Counted from the first letter of the stretch, positions 31,243 to 40,152 are shown. The stretch is DNA of 64,000 nt from Geodermatophilus sp. DSM 44513 (GCF_032460525.1 NZ_CP135963.1:186001-250000); one strand, 5' to 3'. Notes: generated from the sequence alone by a model not told the origin. A program made the numbers and translations.

Positions 31243-32397
31243 CTAGGGCGCCACCGGTGCCGGCGGGCACCCCCCCAGCACGTCGTCGGTGAGGACGAGG
31301 CGTCCCAGGGCGGCCCACGCCGCGCCGTAGTAGCTGGGTACCGACTGGGCCAGGTGGTCGGCGTCCACGAGTTCCCGGGCGGCACGGTCGGCGTCCCCGG
31401 CGGCCGCCACCGCTGCCGCCTGGGCGACCGCGGCGACCACCGACTCACCCTCCGTCAGCGGGGACCCGCCGAGGTCGAGCTCGGCGACGTCACCTCCGCG
31501 GTCCAGCGGCCCGGCCATGGCCGCTGCCAGGGCACGGTCCGCGGCATCGCAGGACTCGGCGAACCGGATCGCGGTCCGGGCTGCGTCGTAGCCGTAGCGG
31601 ACGCTCTGCCCCCGACCCTGCGCTCCCGGCATGGCCTCGACCGTGCCGTCGCGACGCACCTGTGCCCAGTCCGGGGGCAGCGGCGCGGCGGCCAGCAGCG
31701 CAGCGGTGACCGCGCGGCTGCCCTGGTCCAGCTCCGCCCAGCGGGGGTCACCGGAGGCGGCCGCCAGGACGGCGGTGGCCGCGGGGGAGGCGTAGCTCGG
31801 GTTGTAGGCGTGCGGGAGGGTGGTCGCCCACTGACCGGCGACGAGGATCCGGCCGGCCGGGGTCTGCACGGTCTCCAGGTCGAGCACGGCCCGTCCGAGC
31901 GCCAGTCCCGCGTCGGTGTAGTCGGAGCGGTCGAAGCGTTCGCCGGCGAGGACGAGGGCCCGGGCGGCGTCGAGGTCGGCGTCCGAGGCCGACGACTCGT
32001 CCGCGACCCGGCCGTCGGCCCACCGCCAGCTGAGCAGCCCGTCGGGGCGCTGCAGGTTGTCCCGTGTCCAGCTCCAGCTGCGGGCGAAGGCGTCGGCGTC
32101 GTCGAGGCCGACCGCCACGAGCATGGCGTAGGCCTGGCCCTCGCTGACCGTGTCCCCGCCCTGGTCGGTGCGCACCACCCGGCCGTCCTCGCTCACGTAC
32201 CCGCCGAGGAACGCCCGTCCGGCCTCGACAGCCGTGTAGGGGCGCAGCTCCTGGGCGGGCACGGGCACGACGCCGGTGGTCGGGGCCGGTGCTGCGTCCG
32301 TGTCACCCCGACCGCGCACGGTGGACAGGGCGACCGCCAGGACGGCCAGCAGCGCGATGACGGTGACAGTGGCCACCGTGACCCGGCGGGCCGTCAC
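31243..32397 (-). CDS. Secreted or membrane-anchored GH8 glucanase, 384 aa
   Basis: Glycoside hydrolase family 8 (BcsZ-like endo-beta-1,4-glucanase clan). N-terminal hydrophobic helix TVATVTVIALLAVLAVALS acts as signal or anchor. The general acid is kept in DTVSEGQAYAMLVAV (Glu86) and the conserved acidic motif is SDADLDAARAL (Asp139/Asp141). Probable role: trimming or releasing a beta-glucan made by the downstream synthase. It is transcribed away from the polysaccharide genes, with a 480-base spacer carrying candidate regulatory elements. Confidence 0.85.
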   Translation of the reverse strand: MTARRVTVATVTVIALLAVLAVALSTVRGRGDTDAAPAPTTGVVPVPAQELRPYTAVEAGRAFLGGYVSEDGRVVRTDQGGDTVSEGQAYAMLVAVGLDDADAFARSWSWTRDNLQRPDGLLSWRWADGRVADESSASDADLDAARALVLAGERFDRSDYTDAGLALGRAVLDLETVQTPAGRILVAGQWATTLPHAYNPSYASPAATAVLAAASGDPRWAELDQGSRAVTAALLAAAPLPPDWAQVRRDGTVEAMPGAQGRGQSVRYGYDAARTAIRFAESCDAADRALAAAMAGPLDRGGDVAELDLGGSPLTEGESVVAAVAQAAAVAAAGDADRAARELVDADHLAQSVPSYYGAAWAALGRLVLTDDVLGGCPPAPVAP

Positions 32398-32544
32398 CAG
32401 GGCCCCGACCCGACGCGGGTGACGGGTGGTGACACGCTGTCCGCACCTCCGGCCGGGCCGGACGGTGCTCCGGGGCCGCGCCCGACACCCGGGGTGGTCT
32501 CGACAGGCACGCCGGGCAAGCTACAGGGCCGATCGCGGACATTC

Positions 32545-32560
32545 GTTATGGAACTGTTAC
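32545..32560. promoter_or_regulatory. 11-base-phased direct repeat GTTAT-N6-GTTAC, possible MtrA/GlnR-type box
   Basis: Plus strand GTTAT (32545-32549), six bases, GTTAC (32556-32560); on the minus strand GTAAC-N6-ATAAC. Direct pentamers one helical turn apart are how OmpR-family dimers such as MtrA and GlnR bind in actinobacteria. It lies 148 bases upstream of the GH8 start and 320 bases upstream of gtrA. Assignment to a given regulator is a guess. Confidence 0.35.
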
Positions 32561-32659
32561 GGAAGTCACGCACCTCCCCTCACCGAGGCGTCCTCGCGAG
32601 AGACCCACTCGGCCGTGATCAGCGCATTGGTACCGCTGTGACGCCCGTCATGTGATCTG

Positions 32660-32680
32660 GAACGCTCCTCGGGAGCGTTC
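32660..32680. promoter_or_regulatory. Perfect 9-bp inverted repeat in the polysaccharide spacer
   Basis: GAACGCTCC (32660-32668) and GGAGCGTTC (32672-32680) separated by three bases. It is a possible operator or a transcript hairpin about 200 bases upstream of gtrA. It is too far from any stop to be a plain terminator of a visible gene on the plus strand. Confidence 0.4.
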
Positions 32681-32880
32681 ACCTGTGGCGGGGGTCATCC
32701 GTCGCCGTGCGCGTCTCTGACCGTGTGTGACCCGGGTGCTGCCACCCGTGAGAGGCCGCTGAGCTGCGGGACCGGCCCACTTCCCCCCGCTTGTAGCTTC
32801 GGTCCGGATACCACGGGGGGTGTCGATCATGGGGCTGCTCCCGAGACGTCCGGTGACCTCGCCGGTGAGGGAGAAGTCTG

Positions 32881-33372
32881 ATGTTGCACGTGCTGTGGCG
32901 GGCTGCGACCACCCGGTTCATCGCCGCCGGGCTGGCCGTGACGGCTCTGCACCTGGCGGTCTTCCAGACCGTGCTGCCGTGGTCGGTACCCGAGGTCGCC
33001 AACGTCGTCGCCTTCCTCGTCGCCACGCAGGTCAACTTCTTCCTCAGCTACTACTGGACCTGGTCCGACCGGCGCCCCGTCGGCCGGCAGACGGTCGGCT
33101 CCCTCGCCCGGCGGGCGGCGTTGTTCAACGGCTCGGCCGCCTTCGGGTTCGGCGTCAACGCCGCGGGCTTCTCCACGGCCCTGCGTGTCGTCGGTCTGCC
33201 TCCCCTGCACAGCGCCGTGGCAGCGACGGTGGCCAGCGCGGCCGCCACCTTCGTCCTCAGCTCGCGCCTGGTGTTCGCGCGACGACCCACCGTCCCCACC
33301 GCCGTGGACGTCCTCGATCCGGTCCCGGACCTGGCCGGTCCGATCCCCACGCCACTCGCTGACCGCGGGTGA
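32881..33372 (+). CDS. GtrA family membrane protein, 163 aa
   Basis: Four-TM GtrA/DPMS-like protein: FIAAGLAVTALHLAVFQTVLPW, VANVVAFLVATQVNFFLSYYWTWSD (the conserved NFFLSYYWTW), AALFNGSAAFGFGVNAAGFST, and AVAATVASAAATFVLSSRLVF. GtrA proteins are thought to move polyprenyl-phosphate-linked sugars across the membrane. It is the first gene of the plus-strand polysaccharide operon, next to a polyprenyl-phosphate-sugar synthase-like GT2, a classic pairing. ATG with GAGGGAGAAG upstream. Confidence 0.88.
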   Translation: MLHVLWRAATTRFIAAGLAVTALHLAVFQTVLPWSVPEVANVVAFLVATQVNFFLSYYWTWSDRRPVGRQTVGSLARRAALFNGSAAFGFGVNAAGFSTALRVVGLPPLHSAVAATVASAAATFVLSSRLVFARRPTVPTAVDVLDPVPDLAGPIPTPLADRG

Positions 33373-33424
33373 CCGCTCCGTCGACCACCCCCTCGTCCCC
33401 GCTCCTCGTGGAAGGTGCCCGCCG

Positions 33425-34156
33425 GTGAGCCAGCGCACGCCAGATCTCGACGTCGTCGTCCCCGCCTACAACGAGGAGGCCCGGCTCGGGGCCACCCTGC
33501 GGGCCCTGGCGGACCACCTGGCCACCCTCCCGGTGGACGCGCGGGTCACGGTGGTCGACAACGGCTCGGTGGACCGGTCGGCCGAGGTCGTCGACGAGGT
33601 CGCCGAGCTCAGTCCGGACAACGTCGCGCTGCGTCTCATCGGGTGCGCCCGTCAGGGCAAGGGCGCCGCGGTACGCCGGGGCATCCTGGCCGGCACCGCC
33701 CGGTGGCGCGGCTTCTGCGACGCCGACCTGTCCACGCCCCCACAGGTGCTCACCGACGTCGTCGCCCACCTGGAGCGGGGTGCCCCGGTCGTCATCGGCT
33801 CCCGGCGGGCCCCGGGTGCGAGTTACGTGGTGCCCCAGCCACTCGTGCGTCGGTTCGGCTCGTCGACCTTCCGGATGCTGACCCGGCCGCTGGTGGGCCA
33901 GGTCGCCGACACCCAGTGCGGCTTCAAGTTCTTCTCCGCCGAGGCGGCCGAACAGGTGTTCCGCCGGGTCACCGTGAACGGCTTCGCCTTCGACGTCGAG
34001 GTCCTGGCGGTGGCCCACCGGCTCGGCCTGCCGGTCGTGGAGGTGCCGGTCCGCTGGACCGACCAGGCCGGTTCGTCCTTCCACGTGTGGAGCCACGGCA
34101 GGCGGGTGCTGTCCGAGGTGGCCGCCGTCCGCGCGTCCCTGGCGAGGATGTCGTGA
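33425..34156 (+). CDS. GT2 glycosyltransferase, polyprenyl-phosphate sugar synthase-like, 243 aa
   Basis: Soluble GT-A fold enzyme resembling dolichyl-phosphate beta-glucosyltransferases. VVVPAYNEEARLGATLRAL, VVDNGSVDRS, the motif RQGKGAAVRRGIL, GFCDADLSTPP (DXD-like metal site) and VADTQCGFKFFSAEAAEQVFRRVTVNGFAFDVEVL are diagnostic. It probably loads a sugar onto polyprenyl phosphate for use by the GT39-like enzymes. No TM helices. GTG start; its stop overlaps the GT4 start (GTGA). Confidence 0.88.
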   Translation: MSQRTPDLDVVVPAYNEEARLGATLRALADHLATLPVDARVTVVDNGSVDRSAEVVDEVAELSPDNVALRLIGCARQGKGAAVRRGILAGTARWRGFCDADLSTPPQVLTDVVAHLERGAPVVIGSRRAPGASYVVPQPLVRRFGSSTFRMLTRPLVGQVADTQCGFKFFSAEAAEQVFRRVTVNGFAFDVEVLAVAHRLGLPVVEVPVRWTDQAGSSFHVWSHGRRVLSEVAAVRASLARMS

Positions 34157-35598
34157 GGCGCTCGACACCCGGCTCGACCCTGGTCGTCCTCAACTGGCGC
34201 GACCGGCGGCACCGCTCGGCCGGCGGCGCGGAGCTGTACTGCGAGCGTCTGGCCCGCGAGCTGGCCGCCCGCGGTGCCTCCGTCGTGCTGGTGACCAGCC
34301 GCCCGGCCGACACCCCGGCACGGGAGGTCGTCGACGGGTACACCATCCGACGACTCGGCCGCTGGTGGAGCGTCTACCCACTGGCGCTGCTGTGGCTGCT
34401 CCGGCACCGGTCGTCGGTCGGCGCGGTCGTCGACTCGCAGAACGGCATCCCCTTCTTCAGCCCGCTGGTCACCCGCCGCCACACGCCCGTCGTCCTCCTG
34501 GTGCACCACGTGCACCAGGACCTCTTCACCCGGGCGCTGCGCCCCCTCGCGGCCCGGCTGGCCCGGTGGCTCGAGGGGCCCGCGAGCCGGCGGGTGTACC
34601 GGCGACGGCCCGTGGTCGTGCTCTCGCCCTCGGGGCGCACGCAGGTGCGCCGGCGCCTGCGCTTCGACGGACCGGTCCGGGTCGTGCCCTGCGGAGCCGA
34701 CACGCTGGGGGTCCGGGGGGAGCGCTCGGCCGCCCCGCGCATCGTCGTGGTCGGGCGTCTGACGCCGTACAAGCGGTTGGACTCCCTCGTCGACGCCATG
34801 GTCGACGTGCAGGCACGGCTGCCCGACGCCGAGCTGCACCTCATCGGTGACGGCCCGGCGCGCCGGGAGCTGGTGGCGCGGGCTCGGGAGACCGGTGCGC
34901 GGGTGGTCTTCCACGGCCGGCTCTCCGACGCCCGGCGCGACACGCTGCTCAGCACCGCGTGGCTGGCGGTCAGTGCCTCGGACGGCGGGGACTGGGCCGT
35001 GTCGCTGGTCGAGGCCAACGCGGCCGGCGTCCCCGTGCTCGCGCGGCGGGTCAGCGGTCTGCGCGACACCGTCCGCCACGGCCAGACCGGGTGGCTCGTC
35101 GACGGTGAGCCGTCCGTCCTGGCCGAGGCCATCACCCGGGCGCTCGTCACCCTCACCGACCCCGCCGTCGCCCGGACGTTCGGGCAGCGGGCACGGGCGT
35201 GGGCCGCGCGGTTCACCTGGGCGCGGACGGCCGACGGCGTGCTGCAGGCGCTGGACACCGAGCGTGCGCGTCTGGAGCGGCGGCGGTCCGGCGACCGGGA
35301 GCGTCGATCGGGCAACGACCTCGTGGTCGTGCTCAGCGTCCAGCAGTCCGCCCTGCCCGAGGGGTGGGAGTCCTCCCGGCGCAGCGGTGACGTGTGGGTC
35401 TCCGACGGCGACACCGTGCGCGCCCTGCTCACCGGGGCCGACGAGGGCGACGTCGAGGGGATCCTCGTCCGCCTGGGCATCCACCGCGACGACCCGTCGG
35501 TGAGCGTGCTGGTGGCCCGGCACGCCGACCTGCTGGACGACCGGCACCCCGTGGCCGTGGCACGACAGGACGCGCGTGGTGGCGGGCATGCGGCCTGA
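34153..35598 (+). CDS. GT4 glycosyltransferase with C-terminal extension, 481 aa
   Basis: GT-B retaining glycosyltransferase. Acceptor-domain start STLVVLNWRDRRHRSAGGAELYCERLARELAARG, donor-domain motifs RIVVVGRLTPYKRLDSLVDAM, ELHLIGDGPARREL and SDGGDWAVSLVEANAAGVPVLA (the EX7E-like site, with SLVEANAAG). After the GT4 fold ends near residue 375 there are about 100 more residues (LVVVLSVQQSALPEGW, GDTVRALLTGADEGDVEG, VSVLVARHADLLDD) that I cannot assign. Overlaps the next gene by 11 bases. Confidence 0.88.
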   Translation: MRRSTPGSTLVVLNWRDRRHRSAGGAELYCERLARELAARGASVVLVTSRPADTPAREVVDGYTIRRLGRWWSVYPLALLWLLRHRSSVGAVVDSQNGIPFFSPLVTRRHTPVVLLVHHVHQDLFTRALRPLAARLARWLEGPASRRVYRRRPVVVLSPSGRTQVRRRLRFDGPVRVVPCGADTLGVRGERSAAPRIVVVGRLTPYKRLDSLVDAMVDVQARLPDAELHLIGDGPARRELVARARETGARVVFHGRLSDARRDTLLSTAWLAVSASDGGDWAVSLVEANAAGVPVLARRVSGLRDTVRHGQTGWLVDGEPSVLAEAITRALVTLTDPAVARTFGQRARAWAARFTWARTADGVLQALDTERARLERRRSGDRERRSGNDLVVVLSVQQSALPEGWESSRRSGDVWVSDGDTVRALLTGADEGDVEGILVRLGIHRDDPSVSVLVARHADLLDDRHPVAVARQDARGGGHAA

Positions 35599-36892
35599 CA
35601 CCCCCGTCGCCTCGGGCCCTCGCCCGGGCGACCACGCGCTGCTGCGCTCGCAGGACAGACGCCGGACCCGTCAGCGCCGCCGCCGGCGCCGCACGGTCGT
35701 CGCGGCCGTGGTGGCCGCGGCCGCGGTGGTCACCGTCGGTGTCCGCGCGGCGGACGACGTCCAGCGGGCCGTCGCCGTGGTCGCGGCGGACCGCCCGATG
35801 GTCGCCTCGGAGAAGACGATGCTGGCCGACCTGTGGCGGGCCTACCGGGAGAACCACGTCCAGGCGGACACCAACCGCACGATGACCACCGCGGACGGGG
35901 TCAGCACCTCTCAGGGCCAGGCCGACACCATGCTGCGCGCGGTGTGGATGGACGACCAGCAGACGTTCGCGGACAGCTGGCAGTGGACCAAGGACAACCT
36001 GCAGCGGGAGGACTCCCTGCTGGCCTCGCGGTTCGGGGAGCGCCCCGACGGGAGCTTCGGCGTCCAGGACGAGCTCGGCGGTGAGGACTCCGTGACCGGG
36101 GCCGACGTCGACGTCGCGTTCGCCCTGCTGATGGCCTACTCGCGCTGGCAGGAGGACGACCACCTCTACGACGCCGTCCCCGTCATCGAGGCCGTCTGGG
36201 CGCGGTCCGTCGTCGTCGTGGACGGCGAGCCGGTGCTCGCGGCCACCGACCGCGAGCGGGCGGACGGCGGTGACGTGCTGGTCAACCCCTCGCACGTGGC
36301 TCCCTACGCCTACCGCGTCTTCGCCGAGGTCGACCCGGACCACGACTGGGCGTCCCTCGTGGACAGCTCCTACACCCTGCTCGAGGAGCTGGCCGAGCAG
36401 CCGCTCGACGCCGCCCGCCCGAGCGGGCTGCCGCCGGACTGGGTCGAGCTGGACCGCCGCACCGGGGAGTACCGCGCGGCCGGCGAGGAGCTGGGCACCG
36501 GGTTCGGGACCGAGGCGCTGCGGTCGCCGTGGCGACTGGCACTGGACCACGCCTGGAACCAGGAGCCACGGGCGCTGCGGCTCCTGCAGCGCCAGGACGT
36601 GCTCGCCGACAGCTGGACCGAGCGCGGACGGCTGCCGGCCGCCTACGACCGCGACGGCAGCCCGGTCCCCGGCGAGGAGTCCCCGGCGCTGTACGGCGGG
36701 GCCATGGGGTACTTCACCACCGTCGCCCCCGAGCTGGCCGACGACGTGTACGCCACGGAACTCCTGCCGCTCTACGACACCGACACCGGCGACCTGACCG
36801 TGCAGCTGGACCACCACGACGCCACCTGGGTGTGGTTCGGGATGGCCCTGCACCTGGACGAGTTGCCCGACCTGAACGTCACCGAGGAGTAG
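35588..36892 (+). CDS. GH8-like protein with catalytic Glu replaced by Gln, 434 aa
   Basis: Glycoside hydrolase family 8 fold behind a basic N-terminus and one TM helix (TVVAAVVAAAAVVTVGV, 36-52). The region that in GH8 reads TSEGQ..AMLRAVW here is TSQGQADTMLRAVW, so the proton-donor position is Gln109 (CAG at 35912-35914). The second acidic motif is kept (TGADVDVAFALL) as is WQWTKDNLQ. It may be an inactive glucan-binding or synthase-accessory protein, or use another acid. ATG start with GGTGGCGGGC; overlaps GT4 and precedes the synthase by 6 bases, so all are one operon. Confidence 0.82.
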   Translation: MRPDTPVASGPRPGDHALLRSQDRRRTRQRRRRRRTVVAAVVAAAAVVTVGVRAADDVQRAVAVVAADRPMVASEKTMLADLWRAYRENHVQADTNRTMTTADGVSTSQGQADTMLRAVWMDDQQTFADSWQWTKDNLQREDSLLASRFGERPDGSFGVQDELGGEDSVTGADVDVAFALLMAYSRWQEDDHLYDAVPVIEAVWARSVVVVDGEPVLAATDRERADGGDVLVNPSHVAPYAYRVFAEVDPDHDWASLVDSSYTLLEELAEQPLDAARPSGLPPDWVELDRRTGEYRAAGEELGTGFGTEALRSPWRLALDHAWNQEPRALRLLQRQDVLADSWTERGRLPAAYDRDGSPVPGEESPALYGGAMGYFTTVAPELADDVYATELLPLYDTDTGDLTVQLDHHDATWVWFGMALHLDELPDLNVTEE

Positions 36893-36898
36893 GCGCAC

Positions 36899-38563
36899 GT
36901 GTCACCACCCCCTGGTCGCACCGCGGCCGCCCGACCCGACACCCGGACGTTCCTCCGGTACGAGCCCAACCGCGGCTTCCTCGTGGCGAACGTGGCGCTC
37001 GCCGTCGCCTACACCCTGGTCATCAGCCTGGCCTTCGAGCACGGCAACACGTTGCTGCTGTCGCTCCTGATCGCCACCGAGCTGTTCCACCTGGTGCAGA
37101 TCATCGGCTACTGCTGGACGGTCTGGGGGCGCGACACGGACCGGCCGTTCGACCCGGCCTTCGCCGACCGGGTCGACGTCTTCATCACCGTGTGTGGTGA
37201 GCCGGTCGACATCGTCCGCGAGACGGCACGCGCCGCCCGGGACATGACCTACCCGACGCCGTTCACGGTGTACCTGCTCAACGACGGGCTGGTCGCCGGC
37301 AAGGACGACTGGCGCGACGTCGAGGACCTCGCCCACGAGCTGGGCATCCGGTGCATCACCCGGACCACGCCGGGCGGGGCCAAGGCGGGCAACATCAACC
37401 ACGCCCTCTCCTGCACCGACAGCTCCTACTTCGTCGTGTTCGACGCCGACCACGTCCCTGACGCGGACTTCCTGACGGAGGTCATGGGGTACTTCGTGGC
37501 CGACGACATGGGCTTCGTCCAGACGCCGCAGTTCTACGCCAACCAGGACCACAACCGGATCACCCGGGTGGCCTGGGACCAGCAGACGCTGTTCTTCGGG
37601 CCGATCATGGCCGGCAAGAGCCGGTTGGACTCGGCGTTCATGTGCGGCACCAACATGGCCGTGCGGCGCAGCGCCATCGCCGACGCCGGTGGCATGTGCG
37701 AGTTCAACATCGCCGAGGACTTCCTCACCTCGCTGTTCATGCACGAGCGGGGCTGGAAGAGCGTCTACGTGCCGAAGGTCCTGGCCCAGGGCCTGGCCCC
37801 CGACGACTTCCTCAACTACTACAAGCAGCAGTTCCGCTGGACCCGCGGCAGCCTCGAGGTGATCTTCAAGTACAACCCGCTGACCCGGGAGGGCCTGAGC
37901 ACCGCCCAGAAGCTGCAGTACCTGCTCTCGGCCAGCTACTACCTCTCCGGCTCGGTGATCCTGGTCGACGCGCTCATCCCGATCGTCTTCCTGCTCACCG
38001 GGGAGACCCCGATCGTCACCTCGACGATGACCCTGGCGCTGGCCTTCGTGCCGTACATGTGGATCAACCTGTACGTGCTGCAGCGGACGAGCAACTTCAC
38101 CTACAGCTACCAGGCCATCTCCTTCTCGCTGAGCGCCTGGTGGCTGCAGATCACCGCGATGGCGGCGGTGCTGGCCAACCGCAAGACGTCGTTCGCGGTC
38201 ACCAGCAAGACGGTCTCCGACGGTGGCCGGCCGAACTTCCTCCGGCTGGTGGTCCCGCAGTTCGCCTACGCGGGCCTCGCGGTCACCGCCCTGGTCGTCG
38301 GGGTGGCCCGTGAGGGCGCCAGCGCCTCGCTGACGGCCAACGTCACCTGGCTCGCCGTGCACCTCGCGATCGCGGTGCCGTTCATCGTCGCCGCCTCGCC
38401 GTCCCGTGCGCCCCGCGGCGCAGTGCCCGTCACCGCCCCGGCGCCGTCGCCCAGGACGCCGGCCGCCGTGGGCCGGCCGACGCCGCGTCCCACGCCGTCG
38501 GTCGAGCCGGTCCTGCAGCCGGCCCACGACTTCGTCGCCGCGAGGAGCGCAGGATCGCCGTGA
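36899..38563 (+). CDS. Processive family 2 glycosyltransferase, BcsA/cellulose synthase-like, 554 aa
   Basis: Membrane polysaccharide synthase. Two N-terminal TM helices (27-45, 52-74), a cytosolic GT-A domain with LLNDG (128-130), GGAKAGNINHAL, the DXD motif FDADHVP (182-184), AED (272-274, in place of TED) and QQFRW (310-314, the QxxRW of processive enzymes), then about five TM helices. The last 60 residues are Pro/Ala-rich without a PilZ domain, so direct c-di-GMP control as in BcsA is unlikely. Polymer probably a beta-linked glucan, judging from the GH8 and GH6 genes nearby. GTG start; coupled to the next gene by GTGA. Confidence 0.88.
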   Translation: MSPPPGRTAAARPDTRTFLRYEPNRGFLVANVALAVAYTLVISLAFEHGNTLLLSLLIATELFHLVQIIGYCWTVWGRDTDRPFDPAFADRVDVFITVCGEPVDIVRETARAARDMTYPTPFTVYLLNDGLVAGKDDWRDVEDLAHELGIRCITRTTPGGAKAGNINHALSCTDSSYFVVFDADHVPDADFLTEVMGYFVADDMGFVQTPQFYANQDHNRITRVAWDQQTLFFGPIMAGKSRLDSAFMCGTNMAVRRSAIADAGGMCEFNIAEDFLTSLFMHERGWKSVYVPKVLAQGLAPDDFLNYYKQQFRWTRGSLEVIFKYNPLTREGLSTAQKLQYLLSASYYLSGSVILVDALIPIVFLLTGETPIVTSTMTLALAFVPYMWINLYVLQRTSNFTYSYQAISFSLSAWWLQITAMAAVLANRKTSFAVTSKTVSDGGRPNFLRLVVPQFAYAGLAVTALVVGVAREGASASLTANVTWLAVHLAIAVPFIVAASPSRAPRGAVPVTAPAPSPRTPAAVGRPTPRPTPSVEPVLQPAHDFVAARSAGSP

Positions 38564-40152
38564 GCACCGTGTCCACCGACCTGCGGTCGGCCCGACCGTC
38601 CCGACCGGGCGGCCCCCGTGCCCGCGGGAACCACGAGTCGCCCCTCGTGGTGCCCCGCAGGGGCGGGGACCCCCTCGTGGTGGCCTTCGTGCACCTGCTC
38701 TGCCTCGGCCTGGTCGTCCTGGGGGCGCGGGTGGAGTACCTGCGGAACTCCATCCGCCTGGACGAGGCGCAGAGCCTCTGGCAGACCAACCGCACCTACG
38801 AGGACATGCTCCGGGTCATCGCCCAGGACGTGCACGTCCCGCTCTACCACGTGCTGCTGCGCACGTGGCGGCTGGTCCTGGGCCCCGACGTGGAGACCGC
38901 CCGGCTGCTGTCGCTGCTGTTCCTGCTGGCCTCCGTCCCGGTGTTCTACCTGGTCGCCCGCAAGGTGCTCAGCCGTCCGTGGGCGCTGTTCGCCCTCGTC
39001 GTCTTCAGCTGCTCGCCGTTCCTCCAGTGGTACGGGGGTGAGGCGCGCATGTACTCGCTGCTGGTCCTCGTCACCCTGGTCAGCCAGCTCGCCTTCCTGG
39101 GTGTCGTGCAGACCGGTCGCTGGACGGCGTGGGTCGGCTACGCGGCAGCGGCCGTCGTCGGCGTGTACGTGCACTACTTCTTCGTCTTCGTGCTGGTGAC
39201 GCAGGGCCTCTTCGTGCTGTTCCTGTGGCGGCGGCTGCCGCGGACCGCCGTCCCGGCGATGGCCGGTGTGGCCGCGCTGGTGGGGGCGGCCTACGTGCCG
39301 TGGTTCCTGTTCTTCCGGGCCAACGGCTCGGCTTCGGAGACCCGCCCGTCCCTGCCCGAGCCCTCGTCGATCGACCTGGCCAACGTCTACTCGCAGTTCC
39401 TGTTCGGCTTCCAGAGCGACGCGATCAACGCAATCCTGCTCTCCTCCTGGCCGCTGCTGGTGCTGGCCGCGCTGGCCAGCGTCCGCGTCGGCGTGCGGCT
39501 GGAGAAGGCGACGGCCTACCTGCTGGCCGCCGCGTTCGTGCCGGTGCTGCTGGCCTTCGCCGTCAGCCACCTGGTGACGCCGTTCTTCTTGAGCCGCTAC
39601 ATGGTCGCCGCACTGCCGGCGCTGCTGCTGGTCGTGCTGCGGTTCCTCAGCGGCCTCACCCGGCCGGTGGCCCGCGCGCTGGCCGCGACCCTGCTCGTGG
39701 TCACGGTGCTCGGCACGGTGGTGCAGGCCGCCAACCCCGACACGCCGGTCGACGAGGACTACCGGGCGGCGGCCCGGCTGGTCGAGGACGACGCCACGCC
39801 GCAGGACGTGGTGGTGCTGAGCTCGCCGTTCACCGTCTACCCGTTCGAGTACTACTACGACGGCGCGGCGCGGGTCTCCACCCTCCCCGTCTGGGACCGG
39901 CAGGAGGCCACACCGGCGTTCGACGCGGCGGCGCTGCCGGGCCAGGTCGACTCCCTCATCGCCGGGCACCAGTACCTCCACCTGGTGCTGAGCTACGACC
40001 AGGGCTACGAGGAACAGGTGTTCCAGCACTTCGAGGGCCGCTTCGAGCGGATCAGCTCCCAGGAGCTGTCCCCGGGGCTGCGCCTGCTGGTCTACCGCGT
40101 CGGCTACAGCGAGCTGCCCCCGGCCGGTCAGCTCGACGGCGTACCGGACTGA
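38560..40152 (+). CDS. GT39/ArnT-like membrane glycosyltransferase, 530 aa
   Basis: GT-C fold enzyme with about 10-11 TM helices. The first external loop keeps IRLDEAQSLWQTNRTY with the conserved acidic DE, then VPLYHVLLRTWRLVLG, SRPWALFALVVFSCSPFLQWYGGEARMYSLL. These enzymes use polyprenyl-phosphate sugars outside the membrane, so the GT2 at 33425 is the likely donor maker. C-terminal about 120 residues form an external domain (AARLVEDDATPQDVVVLSSPFTVYPFEYYY). Last gene of the operon; a hairpin repeat starts at its TGA. Confidence 0.85.
   Translation: MSTVSTDLRSARPSRPGGPRARGNHESPLVVPRRGGDPLVVAFVHLLCLGLVVLGARVEYLRNSIRLDEAQSLWQTNRTYEDMLRVIAQDVHVPLYHVLLRTWRLVLGPDVETARLLSLLFLLASVPVFYLVARKVLSRPWALFALVVFSCSPFLQWYGGEARMYSLLVLVTLVSQLAFLGVVQTGRWTAWVGYAAAAVVGVYVHYFFVFVLVTQGLFVLFLWRRLPRTAVPAMAGVAALVGAAYVPWFLFFRANGSASETRPSLPEPSSIDLANVYSQFLFGFQSDAINAILLSSWPLLVLAALASVRVGVRLEKATAYLLAAAFVPVLLAFAVSHLVTPFFLSRYMVAALPALLLVVLRFLSGLTRPVARALAATLLVVTVLGTVVQAANPDTPVDEDYRAAARLVEDDATPQDVVVLSSPFTVYPFEYYYDGAARVSTLPVWDRQEATPAFDAAALPGQVDSLIAGHQYLHLVLSYDQGYEEQVFQHFEGRFERISSQELSPGLRLLVYRVGYSELPPAGQLDGVPD

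Larger units (their letters stand above)
32398..32880. other. Regulatory spacer between the GH8 gene and the polysaccharide operon
   Basis: A 483-base divergent intergenic region, the longest in the window, with locally lower GC near 32520-32660. It contains a direct-repeat box (32545-32560) and a perfect inverted repeat (32660-32680), listed separately. No convincing ORF: frames reading into it are extensions of GtrA shadows. Promoters for both directions are expected here, but I cannot place -35/-10 pairs with confidence. Confidence 0.6.

Noticed and set aside
36902..38527. Very long open frame opposite the BcsA-like gene, and similar ones opposite most genes
   Set aside because: High GC at third codon positions removes stops from antisense frames; the translations are Arg/Gly/Ala/Pro-rich with no domain motifs.
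36899..38563. NDG and AED in place of DDG and TED in the processive GT2 as evidence of inactivity
   Set aside because: The metal-binding DAD, the second Asp of the first motif, the ED of the third and QQFRW are intact; I recall these variants from other actinobacterial members.
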